DNA of 29,413 bases from an uncultured Rickettsiales bacterium (GCA_900546225.1 URBZ01000011.1:1-29413); one strand, 5' to 3'; shown: positions 7,982 through 15,823, counted from the first letter of the stretch. Notes: generated from the sequence alone by a model not told the origin. Made by a program: numbers and translations.

Positions 7982-10111
7982 TTGGTCAGACGTAAAAAGG
8001 GTTCTTTTCTGGCAATCGCGCGTATCGTCATGCTGTTTTGCATGGGTTTGATTGTTGCGTTTATAATTGCACTCAGTCAAATTGATTTGGAAAAAATGCG
8101 CGGCAGTATTTTGTCTATCTTGCAAAATGCCACGGGATTGCCGGTGGAAATTGATGGTGCGGTATCGTGGAAATTATCTCTGCGGCCACGTATTGAATTG
8201 AACAAGGTACGCGTGCCAAATGCCGAATGGGCAAAACACAAAGATGCGTTTGCCGCCGAAAAAATCGACGTAACATTGGATTTGATTTCGTTGTTTCAGG
8301 CGCGTCCGACAATTCAAAATGTCAAGATTTATGACGCAACAGTTTGTCTGGAAAAAAATTCTGATGGCGCGTATTCTGTGCTGTCGTCAAAGTTATCAAA
8401 GCAGCCCGCCGCGTCTGATGCGCAAAACGCGCCTGCACCGTCAAAGTTCCCATTCGAAGACCCAGGACTGGGCGGGGTAGAGGTTCATAATTTAACCGCA
8501 CATATTGTGGACGAAACATATAAACTGACTGGATTCCAAATTCGATATGTGCCGACATCTGATTCACGTGAATATTCGGGCTGGATTAAAAACAAGACAG
8601 ATGTGTTTCCGTTTATCTTGACGTATTCGCCGTATAATGCGGAACGCAAGGTGTATCCGCTGCGTGTGGCATTTGGCGCGTCGGGTGATGCGCTGATTGC
8701 GAATGTCGCATTAGAGGGAACAAGTCACGCGCCGATTGATTTTATTATCAAGGGCGACATTCCTGATATGGCGGCGGTGGGACGCTTGCTGAATATGAAT
8801 TTATCGACTATTCCCACGGTCAAGGTGAATATGGCGGGTGGTCTGGACAGAACAAAATTGACATTGCGCAAATCGTCAATCGTGGTGCGTGGTAATGAAC
8901 TGACAGTGTCGGGCAGTTGGGATTTCGGCACATCACGCCAGACGATAAATCTGGATTTGTCGTCAAAGTCAATCAATCTGGTTCAGGTTTTTCCAACATG
9001 GTATGATGGCAAATGGGTACACCCAGACAGGGAACTGAACGCATTCAAAGATACACCGTTGTTTGGACGTGAACTGTCGCAATTTAATATAAAGTTGCAT
9101 GCCAAGATAAATAATCTGATTGTGTATCGTGATTTAGATTTGCGCGATATAAATTTGACAGCGAAGTTGATTGACCATGTTGCGCGCGTTGATGGCACAC
9201 TGTCCATGGGGGGCGGGCAAATAGAATTGGCGGCCGACGGCCAGATTGATGGCGAAGGACGCATTTTTGCCAAGGCCGCCGGTCGTGGGCGCAATGTATC
9301 GATTGGCCAGATTTTGACAGAGGTTCGCGAAACAGACCTGATTTCTGAATTGCCGACGAATTTTGATGTGTATTTGGAAGGCAACGGTACAAACCTGTCT
9401 GAATTGATGTCGACGGTAACAGGGCCCGTGCAAATTAAATCTGCCGATGGTGGGTATGCGTATTCGACATTGGTATCATATATGTACGGGACTGATTTTC
9501 TGACGACGTTGCGTCATGCAATTCAGGATTCGCTGAGTTCGGAAAAGAAACACAATCGCATCAAGATAAAATGCGTTGCGCTGAATGCAAAGTTGCGCAA
9601 TGGTGTTTTTGACACACAACAGGGCGTGGCCGTTGAAACAAATGCAATCAATTTGCGTTTGGCAGGTCAGTTGAATTTGGGTGCGGAACGGTTGAAAATG
9701 GCGTTGACAACCGTGCCGGTGCGTGGGCTGAAACTGTCGTTGACGGGTAATGTTGTAAATTCCATAGAAATAACTGGAAATTTGGCAGAACCTGATATAA
9801 AAATAAGCGGCGCGGCCGTCGCGGGCAAGGTTGCATCTGCAACCGGACTGGGGCTGTTGCTTGCGCCATTGACCGGCGGGATTGGACTCGTCGCGGGTGC
9901 GGGTGTTGGATTGCTGGCGGGGGACTTGTTGGAAAACTGGCTGGCGGACGATCACCCGTGCGAAACGGCAATGCAACGTGGCGCGCCGTCATCGCGTGAT
10001 GATCCAGAATGGCTGGGGTTGCCGGTTGGTGACCTGCAATCAACGGTCATGAAAACAGATGTAACAACACGACAAGAACAAGAAACAAAAGGAAAGGCAG
10101 AAAATGTTTAA
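7982..10111 (+). CDS. AsmA-family envelope protein, 709 aa
   Basis: AsmA-like proteins are inner-membrane-anchored periplasmic proteins linked to lipid transport or outer-membrane assembly. The N-terminus has Arg/Lys then one membrane segment (about residues 9-27, IARIVMLFCMGLIVAF). The family's typical opening follows (SILSILQNATGLPVEIDG, then SLRPRIELNKVRVPN). A long beta-rich body reaches LAGQLNLGAERLKMAL and GNLAEPDIKISG near the end. A Gly/Ala-rich hydrophobic stretch (about residues 613-645) is a late membrane-like segment. The start is TTG, with AAAAGG 10 bases upstream and 15 bases after the rluC stop. The 3' end overlaps cdaA by 8 bases, so they are probably co-translated. Confidence 0.85.
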   Translation: MVRRKKGSFLAIARIVMLFCMGLIVAFIIALSQIDLEKMRGSILSILQNATGLPVEIDGAVSWKLSLRPRIELNKVRVPNAEWAKHKDAFAAEKIDVTLDLISLFQARPTIQNVKIYDATVCLEKNSDGAYSVLSSKLSKQPAASDAQNAPAPSKFPFEDPGLGGVEVHNLTAHIVDETYKLTGFQIRYVPTSDSREYSGWIKNKTDVFPFILTYSPYNAERKVYPLRVAFGASGDALIANVALEGTSHAPIDFIIKGDIPDMAAVGRLLNMNLSTIPTVKVNMAGGLDRTKLTLRKSSIVVRGNELTVSGSWDFGTSRQTINLDLSSKSINLVQVFPTWYDGKWVHPDRELNAFKDTPLFGRELSQFNIKLHAKINNLIVYRDLDLRDINLTAKLIDHVARVDGTLSMGGGQIELAADGQIDGEGRIFAKAAGRGRNVSIGQILTEVRETDLISELPTNFDVYLEGNGTNLSELMSTVTGPVQIKSADGGYAYSTLVSYMYGTDFLTTLRHAIQDSLSSEKKHNRIKIKCVALNAKLRNGVFDTQQGVAVETNAINLRLAGQLNLGAERLKMALTTVPVRGLKLSLTGNVVNSIEITGNLAEPDIKISGAAVAGKVASATGLGLLLAPLTGGIGLVAGAGVGLLAGDLLENWLADDHPCETAMQRGAPSSRDDPEWLGLPVGDLQSTVMKTDVTTRQEQETKGKAENV

Positions 10112-10862
10112 TTGGTTGGGTTTGATTCAGATTTTAATTATTGCGGTAATCGTATGGTTGTTTTATCGCAGTTTTATTGAAAACACATCATCAGAAAAAA
10201 TGGTGCGCGGTCTGTTGGGGCTGGCGGGCCTGTGGGTGCTGAGTTTTGTTTTAACATGGGCACATTTGGATTTGTTGGGTGCGTTCTTGCACTGGACGGC
10301 ATTGTTCTTGTCATTGGGGTTGATTGTTATTTTTCAACCAGAATTGCGCAAATTTATGGCCTTGTTGGGTAATATTGAGGGGTGGTCACGCATGATTCAC
10401 AAGGGAGGCGTCGCCACGCGTGATACGGGTGCGTTGGACGCGATTTGCAGTGCGGTCGAATATATGTCGAACAAGCACACGGGTGCGTTGATTGTATTCC
10501 CAACCACATTGGACGAAAGTGCGATTGATAAAAAGGGCGTGCGTGTTGATGCCGTGATTACCAGCGAATTGTTGCTGACAATATTCTTTAACAAGACGCC
10601 GCTGCATGACGGTGCGGTTATTATTGAACACGGACGCATTGCGTATGCGGGTGCGATTTTGCCACTGTCGCAAAATAATCTGAATTGGAAATACGGTACA
10701 CGTCATCGTGCGGCATTGGGATTGTCAGAGGTTTCACGTGCAACCGTGTTGGTGGTATCCGAAGAAAGCGGTGATATTTCCATCGCAGAAAAGGGCAAGT
10801 TCACCAAGTACGACGACATCAAGAAATTACGTGCAAAGTTGGACAAGGTGTTGTCTAAGTAA
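10104..10862 (+). CDS. cdaA: Membrane diadenylate cyclase (CdaA/DacA type)
   Basis: This enzyme condenses two ATP into c-di-AMP. Three N-terminal membrane helices (about residues 5-20, 34-51 and 60-77) precede a DisA_N catalytic domain with the diagnostic DGA (169-171, in PLHDGAVII) and RHR (200-202, in GTRHRAALG). 252 aa is close to the Firmicute CdaA length. GGAAAGG lies just before the ATG. It overlaps the asmA-like gene and ends in its own terminator. Canonical CdaA is usually followed by cdaR and glmM; neither is here. c-di-AMP synthesis is uncommon in Alphaproteobacteria, so its presence is notable. Confidence 0.9.
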   Translation: MFNWLGLIQILIIAVIVWLFYRSFIENTSSEKMVRGLLGLAGLWVLSFVLTWAHLDLLGAFLHWTALFLSLGLIVIFQPELRKFMALLGNIEGWSRMIHKGGVATRDTGALDAICSAVEYMSNKHTGALIVFPTTLDESAIDKKGVRVDAVITSELLLTIFFNKTPLHDGAVIIEHGRIAYAGAILPLSQNNLNWKYGTRHRAALGLSEVSRATVLVVSEESGDISIAEKGKFTKYDDIKKLRAKLDKVLSK

Positions 10863-10866
10863 AATT

Positions 10867-10888
10867 CCGCCCGTTTGGGCGGTTTTTT
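10867..10888 (+). terminator. Intrinsic terminator of cdaA
   Basis: A CCGCCC/GGGCGG stem (10867-10872 with 10877-10882) has a 4-base loop and is followed by six T. It lies 4 bases after the stop. Confidence 0.85.
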
Positions 10889-10939
10889 GTTGGTTGACGG
10901 GTTTGCGTTTTTGTCCATGATTCTAGGTTGTATTTACCC

Positions 10940-10969
10940 TTGCACCGAATCGGCATTTTTTGGTAAACT
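10940..10969 (+). promoter_or_regulatory. dnaN promoter
   Basis: TTGCAC (10940-10945) and TAAACT (10964-10969) have an 18-base spacer. It lies between the cdaA terminator and the dnaN ribosome binding site. Confidence 0.6.
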
Positions 10970-11015
10970 TATAAAAAAGAATGTGGGAAACCATAAGATA
11001 CCTAGGAGCAAAATA

Positions 11016-12134
11016 ATGGAATTTTCGGTATTTCGTCAGGTTTTAATACGTGCGCTGGGACATATGCAGTCCATCGTGGAAAAGCGCGCGACATTGCCGA
11101 TATTGATGAATGTAAAGTTAGAGGTTGCAGATGATTTGATTTTGTCTGCGACAAACGTTGATTTGGAATTGGTTGAACATGTTGCGGCCGATATCACATT
11201 GGGGGGCAAGACAACCGTTCCTGTCCAGATGTTGTACGATATCGTTCGTAAATTGCCAGATGACGCGGAAATCACATTCAAGCAGAATGGTGACCAGTTG
11301 GTTGTGTCCAGTGGTCGTGCGGTATTTCGTTTGCCAACATTGCCGGCGGAAAATTTCCCAGCCATGGCGGGCAGCAATTTAACCACCAAGTTCCAGATGA
11401 CAACGGGCGATTTGGCGCACCTGATAAACCAGACCAAATTTGCAATCCCAACGGACGATGTACGTTATCACTTGGGCGGTATTTATTTCCACATCGCGGA
11501 CGAGGGCAAAGAAAAAATGCTGACGGCGGTTGCAACCGATGCCCAGCGTATGGCACTGTGCGCAATGCCGGCCCCTGCGGGCAGTGCAGAAATGCCAGCG
11601 GTTATTTTGCCACGTCGCGTGATTGGCGAATTGTCCAAGTTGCTGGAAGATGCAACGGTTGATGATGTCACGGTTGAATTGTCTGATACCAAGGCGCGTT
11701 TCACAGTTGGTGCGGCAATTTTGACCAGCAAATTGGTTGATGCCCAGTATCCAAACTATCGTGTTGTGATTCCAAAGGGCAATGACAAGATTGCTGTTCT
11801 GGACAGAAAACAATTCTTGAACGCTGTTGACTTGGTATCTGTTGCCAGTGTTGATAAAACAAAATCTGTTCAGTTGACATATTCCATGAACAAATTGGTC
11901 GTCAATGCGTCCAGCCCAGATGCCGGTACGGCAACACAGGAATTGGATATCGAATACAATGGCGATGCATCGTTCACGGTTACATTTAATGTAAAGTTCT
12001 TGATGGACGTTGCCGGTCAGGTCGAAGGGGACAAATTCCAAATGGAAATGCAAGACCCATTGTCACCGACAATTATCAAATCGACAGACAAGAACACCGA
12101 TGCGTTGTTCATTTTGATGCCGATGAGAATGTAA
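11016..12134 (+). CDS. dnaN: DNA polymerase III subunit beta (sliding clamp)
   Basis: This is the processivity clamp that tethers polymerase III to DNA. The ATG at 11016 (MEFSVFRQVLIRALGHMQSIVEKR) was chosen because AGGAG lies at 11004-11008; the open frame extends 141 bases upstream through the cdaA terminator, which cannot be coding. The product is 372 aa, the expected length, with family landmarks near the N-terminus (ATLPILMNVKLEVADD), in the middle (GGIYFHIADE...ATDAQRMAL), and at the end, LFILMPMRM, the usual clamp C-terminus. dnaA and recF are not adjacent, so this is not an intact dnaA-dnaN-recF origin cluster. It is probably a single-gene unit with its own promoter and terminator. 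Confidence 0.96.
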   Translation: MEFSVFRQVLIRALGHMQSIVEKRATLPILMNVKLEVADDLILSATNVDLELVEHVAADITLGGKTTVPVQMLYDIVRKLPDDAEITFKQNGDQLVVSSGRAVFRLPTLPAENFPAMAGSNLTTKFQMTTGDLAHLINQTKFAIPTDDVRYHLGGIYFHIADEGKEKMLTAVATDAQRMALCAMPAPAGSAEMPAVILPRRVIGELSKLLEDATVDDVTVELSDTKARFTVGAAILTSKLVDAQYPNYRVVIPKGNDKIAVLDRKQFLNAVDLVSVASVDKTKSVQLTYSMNKLVVNASSPDAGTATQELDIEYNGDASFTVTFNVKFLMDVAGQVEGDKFQMEMQDPLSPTIIKSTDKNTDALFILMPMRM

Positions 12135-12147
12135 TCAAAAACACAAT

Positions 12148-12173
12148 AAAACGCCCCGTTTGGGGCGTTTTTT
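12148..12173 (+). terminator. Intrinsic terminator of dnaN
   Basis: A 10-bp stem (12148-12157 with 12162-12171) has a 4-base loop, and the T-run extends to 12173. Confidence 0.85.
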
Positions 12174-12187
12174 ATTGCCCGATTCGT

Positions 12188-12215
12188 TTGCAATGCGGAT
12201 TTTTTCTGATAAGAT
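12188..12215 (+). promoter_or_regulatory. ppa promoter
   Basis: TTGCAA (12188-12193) and TAAGAT (12210-12215) are 16 bases apart, directly upstream of the ppa ribosome binding site (AAGGA at 12231). Confidence 0.6.
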
Positions 12216-12243
12216 TGCCGCTTGAAACCCAAGGATATAGAAG

Positions 12244-12786
12244 ATGACAATAGCAGAAATTGCGCCGGGGAAATTACCCCCAAAGAAGATGAATGCAATT
12301 ATAGAAGTTCCAGAAAATGGATTTGTAAAATACGAAATTGATAAAGAAACCGGATTGCCACGCGTGGACAGAATCTTGCACGCGCCAATGGCATATCCTG
12401 CGAACTATGGATATTTCCCAGGGACACTGGGCGATGACGGCGACCCATTGGATTGTGTGGTTGTGTGCAATGCGCCACTGCGCCCCGGTGTTTTGATTGA
12501 GGTTCGCCCAATCGGCGCACTGATTATGGAAGATCAGGCGGGTGGTGATGAAAAAATCATCTGCGTGCCACTGGACAGAATTGATCCGTTTTACACCAAT
12601 ACGGAATATGTTGAACAATTGCCGGAAATATTGCGATCCAAGATTGAATACTTTTTCCAGCACTACAAGGATTTGCAACCAAATTCTTGGTCAAAGGTAT
12701 CTGGTTGGGCGGATCGTGATGCGGCCGACAAACTGATTATGGACAGTATCGACCGCTATTGGGCGCACAAGCGTACGGCGCAATAA
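12244..12786 (+). CDS. ppa: Inorganic pyrophosphatase (family I)
   Basis: This soluble enzyme hydrolyses pyrophosphate to phosphate and so drives biosynthetic reactions forward. It has VEVPENGFVKYE-like substrate residues (IIEVPENGFVKYEID), YGYFPGT, and the metal-binding DGDPLD of the DxDPxD signature. 180 aa is typical of bacterial family I enzymes. AAGGA lies 8 bases before the ATG. It lies between its own promoter and the efp promoter, so it is likely a single-gene unit. Confidence 0.95.
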   Translation: MTIAEIAPGKLPPKKMNAIIEVPENGFVKYEIDKETGLPRVDRILHAPMAYPANYGYFPGTLGDDGDPLDCVVVCNAPLRPGVLIEVRPIGALIMEDQAGGDEKIICVPLDRIDPFYTNTEYVEQLPEILRSKIEYFFQHYKDLQPNSWSKVSGWADRDAADKLIMDSIDRYWAHKRTAQ

Positions 12787-12791
12787 AAATC

Positions 12792-12820
12792 TTGCATCGG
12801 CGCGGCTGCGTTTTTATAAT
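12792..12820 (+). promoter_or_regulatory. efp promoter
   Basis: TTGCAT (12792-12797) and a perfect TATAAT (12815-12820) are separated by 17 bases, about 30 bases before the efp ATG. Confidence 0.75.
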
Positions 12821-12849
12821 TCAAACGCAAAAATCAAAGAGGTATAACA

Positions 12850-13419
12850 ATGGCATCATATATTGCAAATGATATGCGCGTTGGTTGGGTGATTTCACAC
12901 AACGGACGTCGTTATTCCGTTACATCAATCACCAAGGTAAAACCGGGCAAGGGCGGTGCTTTTGTTCAGGCCGATTTGCGTGATATTGATTCCGGCAACA
13001 AGGGCGGCGATCGCTGGCGTGCCGAAGACAAGGTTGAAAAACTGATGGTCGAAGATTTCGATTGCCAGTATTTGTATTCTGATGGTACTGATGCGTTCTT
13101 TATGAACCTGTCTGACTATGAACAGTTCACAATGCCGGTTGAATCGTTGGGCGAACAGATGAAATTCTTGGCCCCAGAAATGGAGGTCAAGGCGAACTTC
13201 GTAGAAGGCAAACCTGTATCGATTTCATTGCCAAAGACCGTTATCGCAACTGTCGAAGAAACAGAACCTGCATTAAAGGGCCAGACCGCGTCCAGCAGTG
13301 GTGGCAAACCAGCCGTATTGGACAATGGTATTCGCGTCCAAGTTCCATTGTTTGTTGAAACCGGTGAAAAAATCGTGGTCAATACTGAAACCCTGGAATA
13401 TGTTGAACGCGCCAAATAA
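12850..13419 (+). CDS. efp: Translation elongation factor P
   Basis: EF-P binds between the ribosomal P and E sites and relieves stalling at proline runs. The 189 aa product has the three-domain EF-P layout. The loop lysine that is modified in many bacteria is Lys34, in KPGKGGAFVQ. The C-terminal domain ends in the typical GEKIVVNTETLEYVERAK. GAGG lies about 9 bases before the ATG, which encodes MASYIANDMRVG. No EpmA/EpmB-type modification genes are in the window, so the modification state is unknown. Confidence 0.96.
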   Translation: MASYIANDMRVGWVISHNGRRYSVTSITKVKPGKGGAFVQADLRDIDSGNKGGDRWRAEDKVEKLMVEDFDCQYLYSDGTDAFFMNLSDYEQFTMPVESLGEQMKFLAPEMEVKANFVEGKPVSISLPKTVIATVEETEPALKGQTASSSGGKPAVLDNGIRVQVPLFVETGEKIVVNTETLEYVERAK

Positions 13420-13424
13420 ATTAT

Positions 13425-13569
13425 AACGGCACATCTGTGCGCGGTGCGTTTTGCTCGTGTACGTTTTGTACACTTCACGACACATCTGGCGGGCGTGGCG
13501 GCGGCTCGTGTATGTTTAATACACTTCGCCTTCGTCGCACCCACCATCTGCGCCGTTCTAATTTTTTTT
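13425..13569 (+). repeat. Nested inverted repeats with duplicated hairpin after efp
   Basis: The outer arms AACGGC (13425-13430) and GCCGTT (13552-13557) are followed by eight T (13562-13569), so the whole may end efp transcription. Inside are two near-identical hairpins: GTGTAC/GTACAC (13457-13473) and GTGTAT/ATACAC (13508-13524). Both are preceded by GCTC and followed by TTC. Confidence 0.6.
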
Positions 13570-13577
13570 GAAATAAT

Positions 13578-13602
13578 AAAAACACGCGCCATTCGGCGCG
13601 TG
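13578..13602 (-). terminator. Intrinsic terminator of fba
   Basis: An 8-bp GC-rich stem (13583-13590 with 13595-13602) has loop ATTC. On the minus strand it is followed by TTTTT. Confidence 0.85.
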
Positions 13603-13612
13603 GTTTTATTGT

Positions 13613-14557
13613 TTACAACTTGTTGTCGCTGCCCATGATGTTTTTGATTTCGTCTATGCAATTATCATAGATGTTCTGGCGGGCGGGTTTCAAGAAATCG
13701 CGTGGGTTAAACATTTCGGGGTGCTGGGCCAGTGCCGCGCGTACGCCCGCGGTGAATGCCAGACGGGAATCACTGTCGACATTTATTTTGCAAATATTCA
13801 TTTCGGTTGCCGCGCGTAATTGGTGCGGATCAATTCCCAACGCGCCCGACATTTTGCCACCAAATGCATCGATTGTTTTTACAAAGTTTTGCGGAATGCT
13901 GCTTGCACCGTGCAAGACCAACGGAAATTCTGGTAATTGTTTGGCGATTTCGTCCAAAATGTCCAAACGTAATTCTTCGTTTTCGTTTTTGCGTTTGTAT
14001 GCGCCGTGACTGGTGCCAATGGCGATGGCCAATGAATCAATGCCAGTGGCGTTTACAAATTTAATTACGTCGGCGGGGTCGGTGTAACTGGAATGTTCGG
14101 AAAAAGTATTTTCGTCTTCGATTCCTGATATAGTGCCCAGTTCGGCTTCGACCGATGCGTCGTATTTGTGTGCCAATTCGGCAACGCGCCGCGACAGTTC
14201 AACGTTTTGGTCAAACGTCAGTTTGCTGGCGTCAATCATTACAGATGAAAACCCCAGTTCCAGTGCCGTTTTGCACGCCTCGAAACTGCCCCCATGATCC
14301 AGATGCAGTGTGATGCGTTCGTCGGGACGAATGTCTGCGCCGCGTATCATTCCCATCAGCATATCGCCGCCCATGTATTTCAGTGCGGATTCGGACACGG
14401 CCAGAATAACCGGGCTGTGCGCGTCGCGTGCGGCGGACAAAATGGCCTGCAACGTTTCCATATTATAGAAATTAAATGCCGGCACGGCATAGTGGCGACG
14501 GATTGCGTCGGCAAATGTTGCACGCGTGTTTGTTAAACCAAAATCAGAATATTTCAT
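13613..14557 (-). CDS. fba: Class II fructose-1,6-bisphosphate aldolase
   Basis: This zinc-dependent glycolytic and gluconeogenic enzyme splits or forms fructose-1,6-bisphosphate. The ATG at 14557 (MKYSDFGLTNTRATFADAI) was chosen because AGGAAA lies upstream; the open frame runs 102 bases further without family similarity. The product is 314 aa. Visible signatures are LDHGGS (Asp87, His88), the AELGTISG loop, GTSHGAYK, LHGASSIP and NICKINVDSD, all parts of the metal and phosphate sites. It stands alone between two terminators, convergent with efp, and diverges from the small lipoprotein gene. No other glycolytic gene is nearby. Confidence 0.94.
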   Translation of the reverse strand: MKYSDFGLTNTRATFADAIRRHYAVPAFNFYNMETLQAILSAARDAHSPVILAVSESALKYMGGDMLMGMIRGADIRPDERITLHLDHGGSFEACKTALELGFSSVMIDASKLTFDQNVELSRRVAELAHKYDASVEAELGTISGIEDENTFSEHSSYTDPADVIKFVNATGIDSLAIAIGTSHGAYKRKNENEELRLDILDEIAKQLPEFPLVLHGASSIPQNFVKTIDAFGGKMSGALGIDPHQLRAATEMNICKINVDSDSRLAFTAGVRAALAQHPEMFNPRDFLKPARQNIYDNCIDEIKNIMGSDNKL

Positions 14558-14582
14558 AATGTGTATTTCCTTTCTGTTGGCA

Positions 14583-14591
14583 ATTATACCA
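14583..14591 (-). promoter_or_regulatory. Extended -10 promoter of fba
   Basis: On the minus strand, TG-N-TATAAT (TATAAT at 14583-14588, TG at 14590-14591) lies about 25 bases before the fba ATG. No convincing -35 is seen. Confidence 0.5.
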
Positions 14592-14632
14592 TATTTGTGG
14601 CGTGCGTGCGATGTTTGATTTCTATCGGCTGC

Positions 14633-14662
14633 TTGACAATGTGCGGTTTTGTGCAACAATAA
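14633..14662 (+). promoter_or_regulatory. Promoter of the 14722 lipoprotein gene
   Basis: A consensus TTGACA lies at 14633-14638. With an 18-base spacer the -10 would be CAATAA (14657-14662), a weak match. Confidence 0.45.
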
Positions 14663-14721
14663 GAATGACGAATCGGGGAGCGGTCAGAGAATCAAACAGA
14701 CAAAAGCACAAGGGACGCATT

Positions 14722-15081
14722 ATGAAAAAAGTTCTGGTTTCTGTTTTTGCATTGGCAGCGTTGGCCGCATGCAGCAGTTATGATTATTACAAAGGTGGTA
14801 TCCAGTACACCCAAGACGGCGAAGATTGCATCTATGAAATGGGTGAACAGGGCAAGCATTTTACAAATTCAATCTATGATATGAACATTGGTAAACGCAT
14901 TGTATATCGCAACACACGTTGTGCGGATTTGTATGCCCGTGACAATATTGGTCAGGCCCCACGTCGTGAACGCCAGATTATTGTTCCAGCCGCGCGCGAG
15001 GTTGCGGTTGCACCAACATGCGGTTGCAAAATGTGTGGTCAGCCAGTTTTGAAACGTCGCTATGTGATTGCTGCTGAATAA
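14722..15081 (+). CDS. Small cysteine-containing lipoprotein, 119 aa
   Basis: The N-terminus is a clear lipoprotein signal: MKK, a hydrophobic core, and lipobox LAAC with Cys18 as the likely lipidated residue, followed by SSYDYY. The ATG at 14722 has AGGGA 7 bases upstream; the longer frame upstream lacks signal features. The mature part has Cys in GEDCIY and TRCADL, then a C-x-C-x2-C cluster (TCGCKMCG) near the C-terminus, followed by basic residues. The cysteines could form disulfides or bind metal; I cannot tell which. After Ser-Ser the chain is not Asp-rich, so an outer-membrane destination is plausible. The family is not recognised. Confidence 0.8.
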   Translation: MKKVLVSVFALAALAACSSYDYYKGGIQYTQDGEDCIYEMGEQGKHFTNSIYDMNIGKRIVYRNTRCADLYARDNIGQAPRRERQIIVPAAREVAVAPTCGCKMCGQPVLKRRYVIAAE

Positions 15082-15084
15082 TAC

Positions 15085-15108
15085 AAACGCGCCAATGGCG
15101 CGTTTTTT
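15085..15108 (+). terminator. Intrinsic terminator of the lipoprotein gene
   Basis: A 9-bp stem (15085-15093 with 15097-15105) has loop AAT and is followed by T. It is the same GCGCC-aat-GGCGC core as the tolB terminator. Confidence 0.85.
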
Positions 15109-15114
15109 ATTATG

Positions 15115-15135
15115 AAAGTTCAAAGTGCAAAGTTC
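15115..15135. repeat. Heptad array ARAGNNC, three units
   Basis: Three contiguous 7-bp units (AAAGTTC, AAAGTGC, AAAGTTC) lie directly after the terminator of the lipoprotein gene and directly before composite repeat copy 2. Confidence 0.7.
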
Positions 15136-15144
15136 AAATAATGT

Positions 15145-15355
15145 GTGCGCTGCGCGCAACATAAAATAAACTGGATTGCCACGCGTCGCTGCGCTTGCTC
15201 GCAATGACGTTGTTTTTTGTGCATGTGTCGCCTGCGGACTTCGTCCTTGCCGCAACCTTCGCGTACCGCTCGGTTTTGTTTCACAGCACCTGCGGTGTCA
15301 TTGCGAGTGAAACGAAGCAATCCAGTAAATAAACCAGTGTGCCATTCGGCGGGCA
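15145..15355. repeat. Composite intergenic repeat element, copy 2 of 3
   Basis: This occupies most of the gene-free gap 15082-15420. A GC hairpin (15145-15160) is followed by the 38-bp core unit (15171-15208). Next come the inverted GTCC/GGAC motif shared with copy 1 (15222-15253), an inverted unit (15297-15325), GTAAATAAA and an imperfect terminal hairpin (about 15337-15353). The 38-bp core is identical to copy 3 and to the reverse complement of 355-392. Confidence 0.8.
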
Positions 15356-15365
15356 ATTTTTGTAT

Positions 15366-15394
15366 TTGAATGGGGGCAAGATTTGTGATAAAAT
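15366..15394 (+). promoter_or_regulatory. Promoter of the VirB2-like gene
   Basis: TTGAAT (15366-15371) and TAAAAT (15389-15394) are separated by 17 bases, about 27 bases before the ATG. Confidence 0.65.
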
Positions 15395-15420
15395 TGTCTT
15401 AAAAGGAAAAGGGGTTTTAT

Positions 15421-15774
15421 ATGAAAAAACTGTTTAGCAAGGCAAATTTTGCATTGATTGGTATGATGGCGGCTGTGCCAGCGGTGGCTGCGCCAGGGAA
15501 TACGACGGGGATTTGTGCTCTGTTTGAACAAATGCATGACGTTTTCTTGACGTTACGTACATTGGCGTTTGTCGGTGCGGCATTTGTTATTGCTGGTTGG
15601 GCGTGGGGGTATATCTCGTCAGGTAAAGTTGAATTGAAAGATTTGCAAGGCAAAGGAACTGGTATGTTGGTTGGCTTTGTAATGTTGTTTGGCATCGGTG
15701 CGATTTTGTCGTTCTTTATGAGCGAGAGTGGTTTGGCAACGATTGGCTGTCCAGAATTGATTACTGGCTGGTAA
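15421..15774 (+). CDS. VirB2/TrbC-like pilin, 117 aa
   Basis: This is a small exported membrane protein resembling VirB2 major pilins of type IV secretion systems. It has a Sec signal peptide (MKKLF..., probable cleavage after AVA near residue 23), then two hydrophobic helices (about residues 46-63 and 82-101) separated by a short charged turn (SSGKVELKDLQGKG), the usual VirB2/TrbC hairpin topology. Single cysteines lie near each end of the mature chain (TGICAL and IGCPEL). AAGGAAAAGGGG precedes the ATG. No other type IV secretion gene is in the window, so it stands alone with its own promoter and terminator. The family call rests on topology and size; another small two-helix membrane protein is possible. 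Confidence 0.65.
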   Translation: MKKLFSKANFALIGMMAAVPAVAAPGNTTGICALFEQMHDVFLTLRTLAFVGAAFVIAGWAWGYISSGKVELKDLQGKGTGMLVGFVMLFGIGAILSFFMSESGLATIGCPELITGW

Positions 15775-15791
15775 AGTGTATATAAAATTAA

Positions 15792-15823
15792 AACAGGTGG
15801 CCGGATTGGTCGCCTGTTTTTTT
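15792..15823 (+). terminator. Intrinsic terminator of the VirB2-like gene
   Basis: An 11-bp stem with two G-T pairs (15792-15802 with 15808-15818) has a 5-base loop and is followed by seven T in total. Confidence 0.85.

Noticed and set aside
11016..12134. Replication origin next to dnaN
   Set aside because: dnaA and recF are absent, and I saw no cluster of DnaA boxes in the short flanking gaps.
15115..15355. CRISPR array
   Set aside because: The repeats are contiguous short-period units or single inverted pairs. There are no regularly spaced direct repeats with unique spacers and no cas genes.
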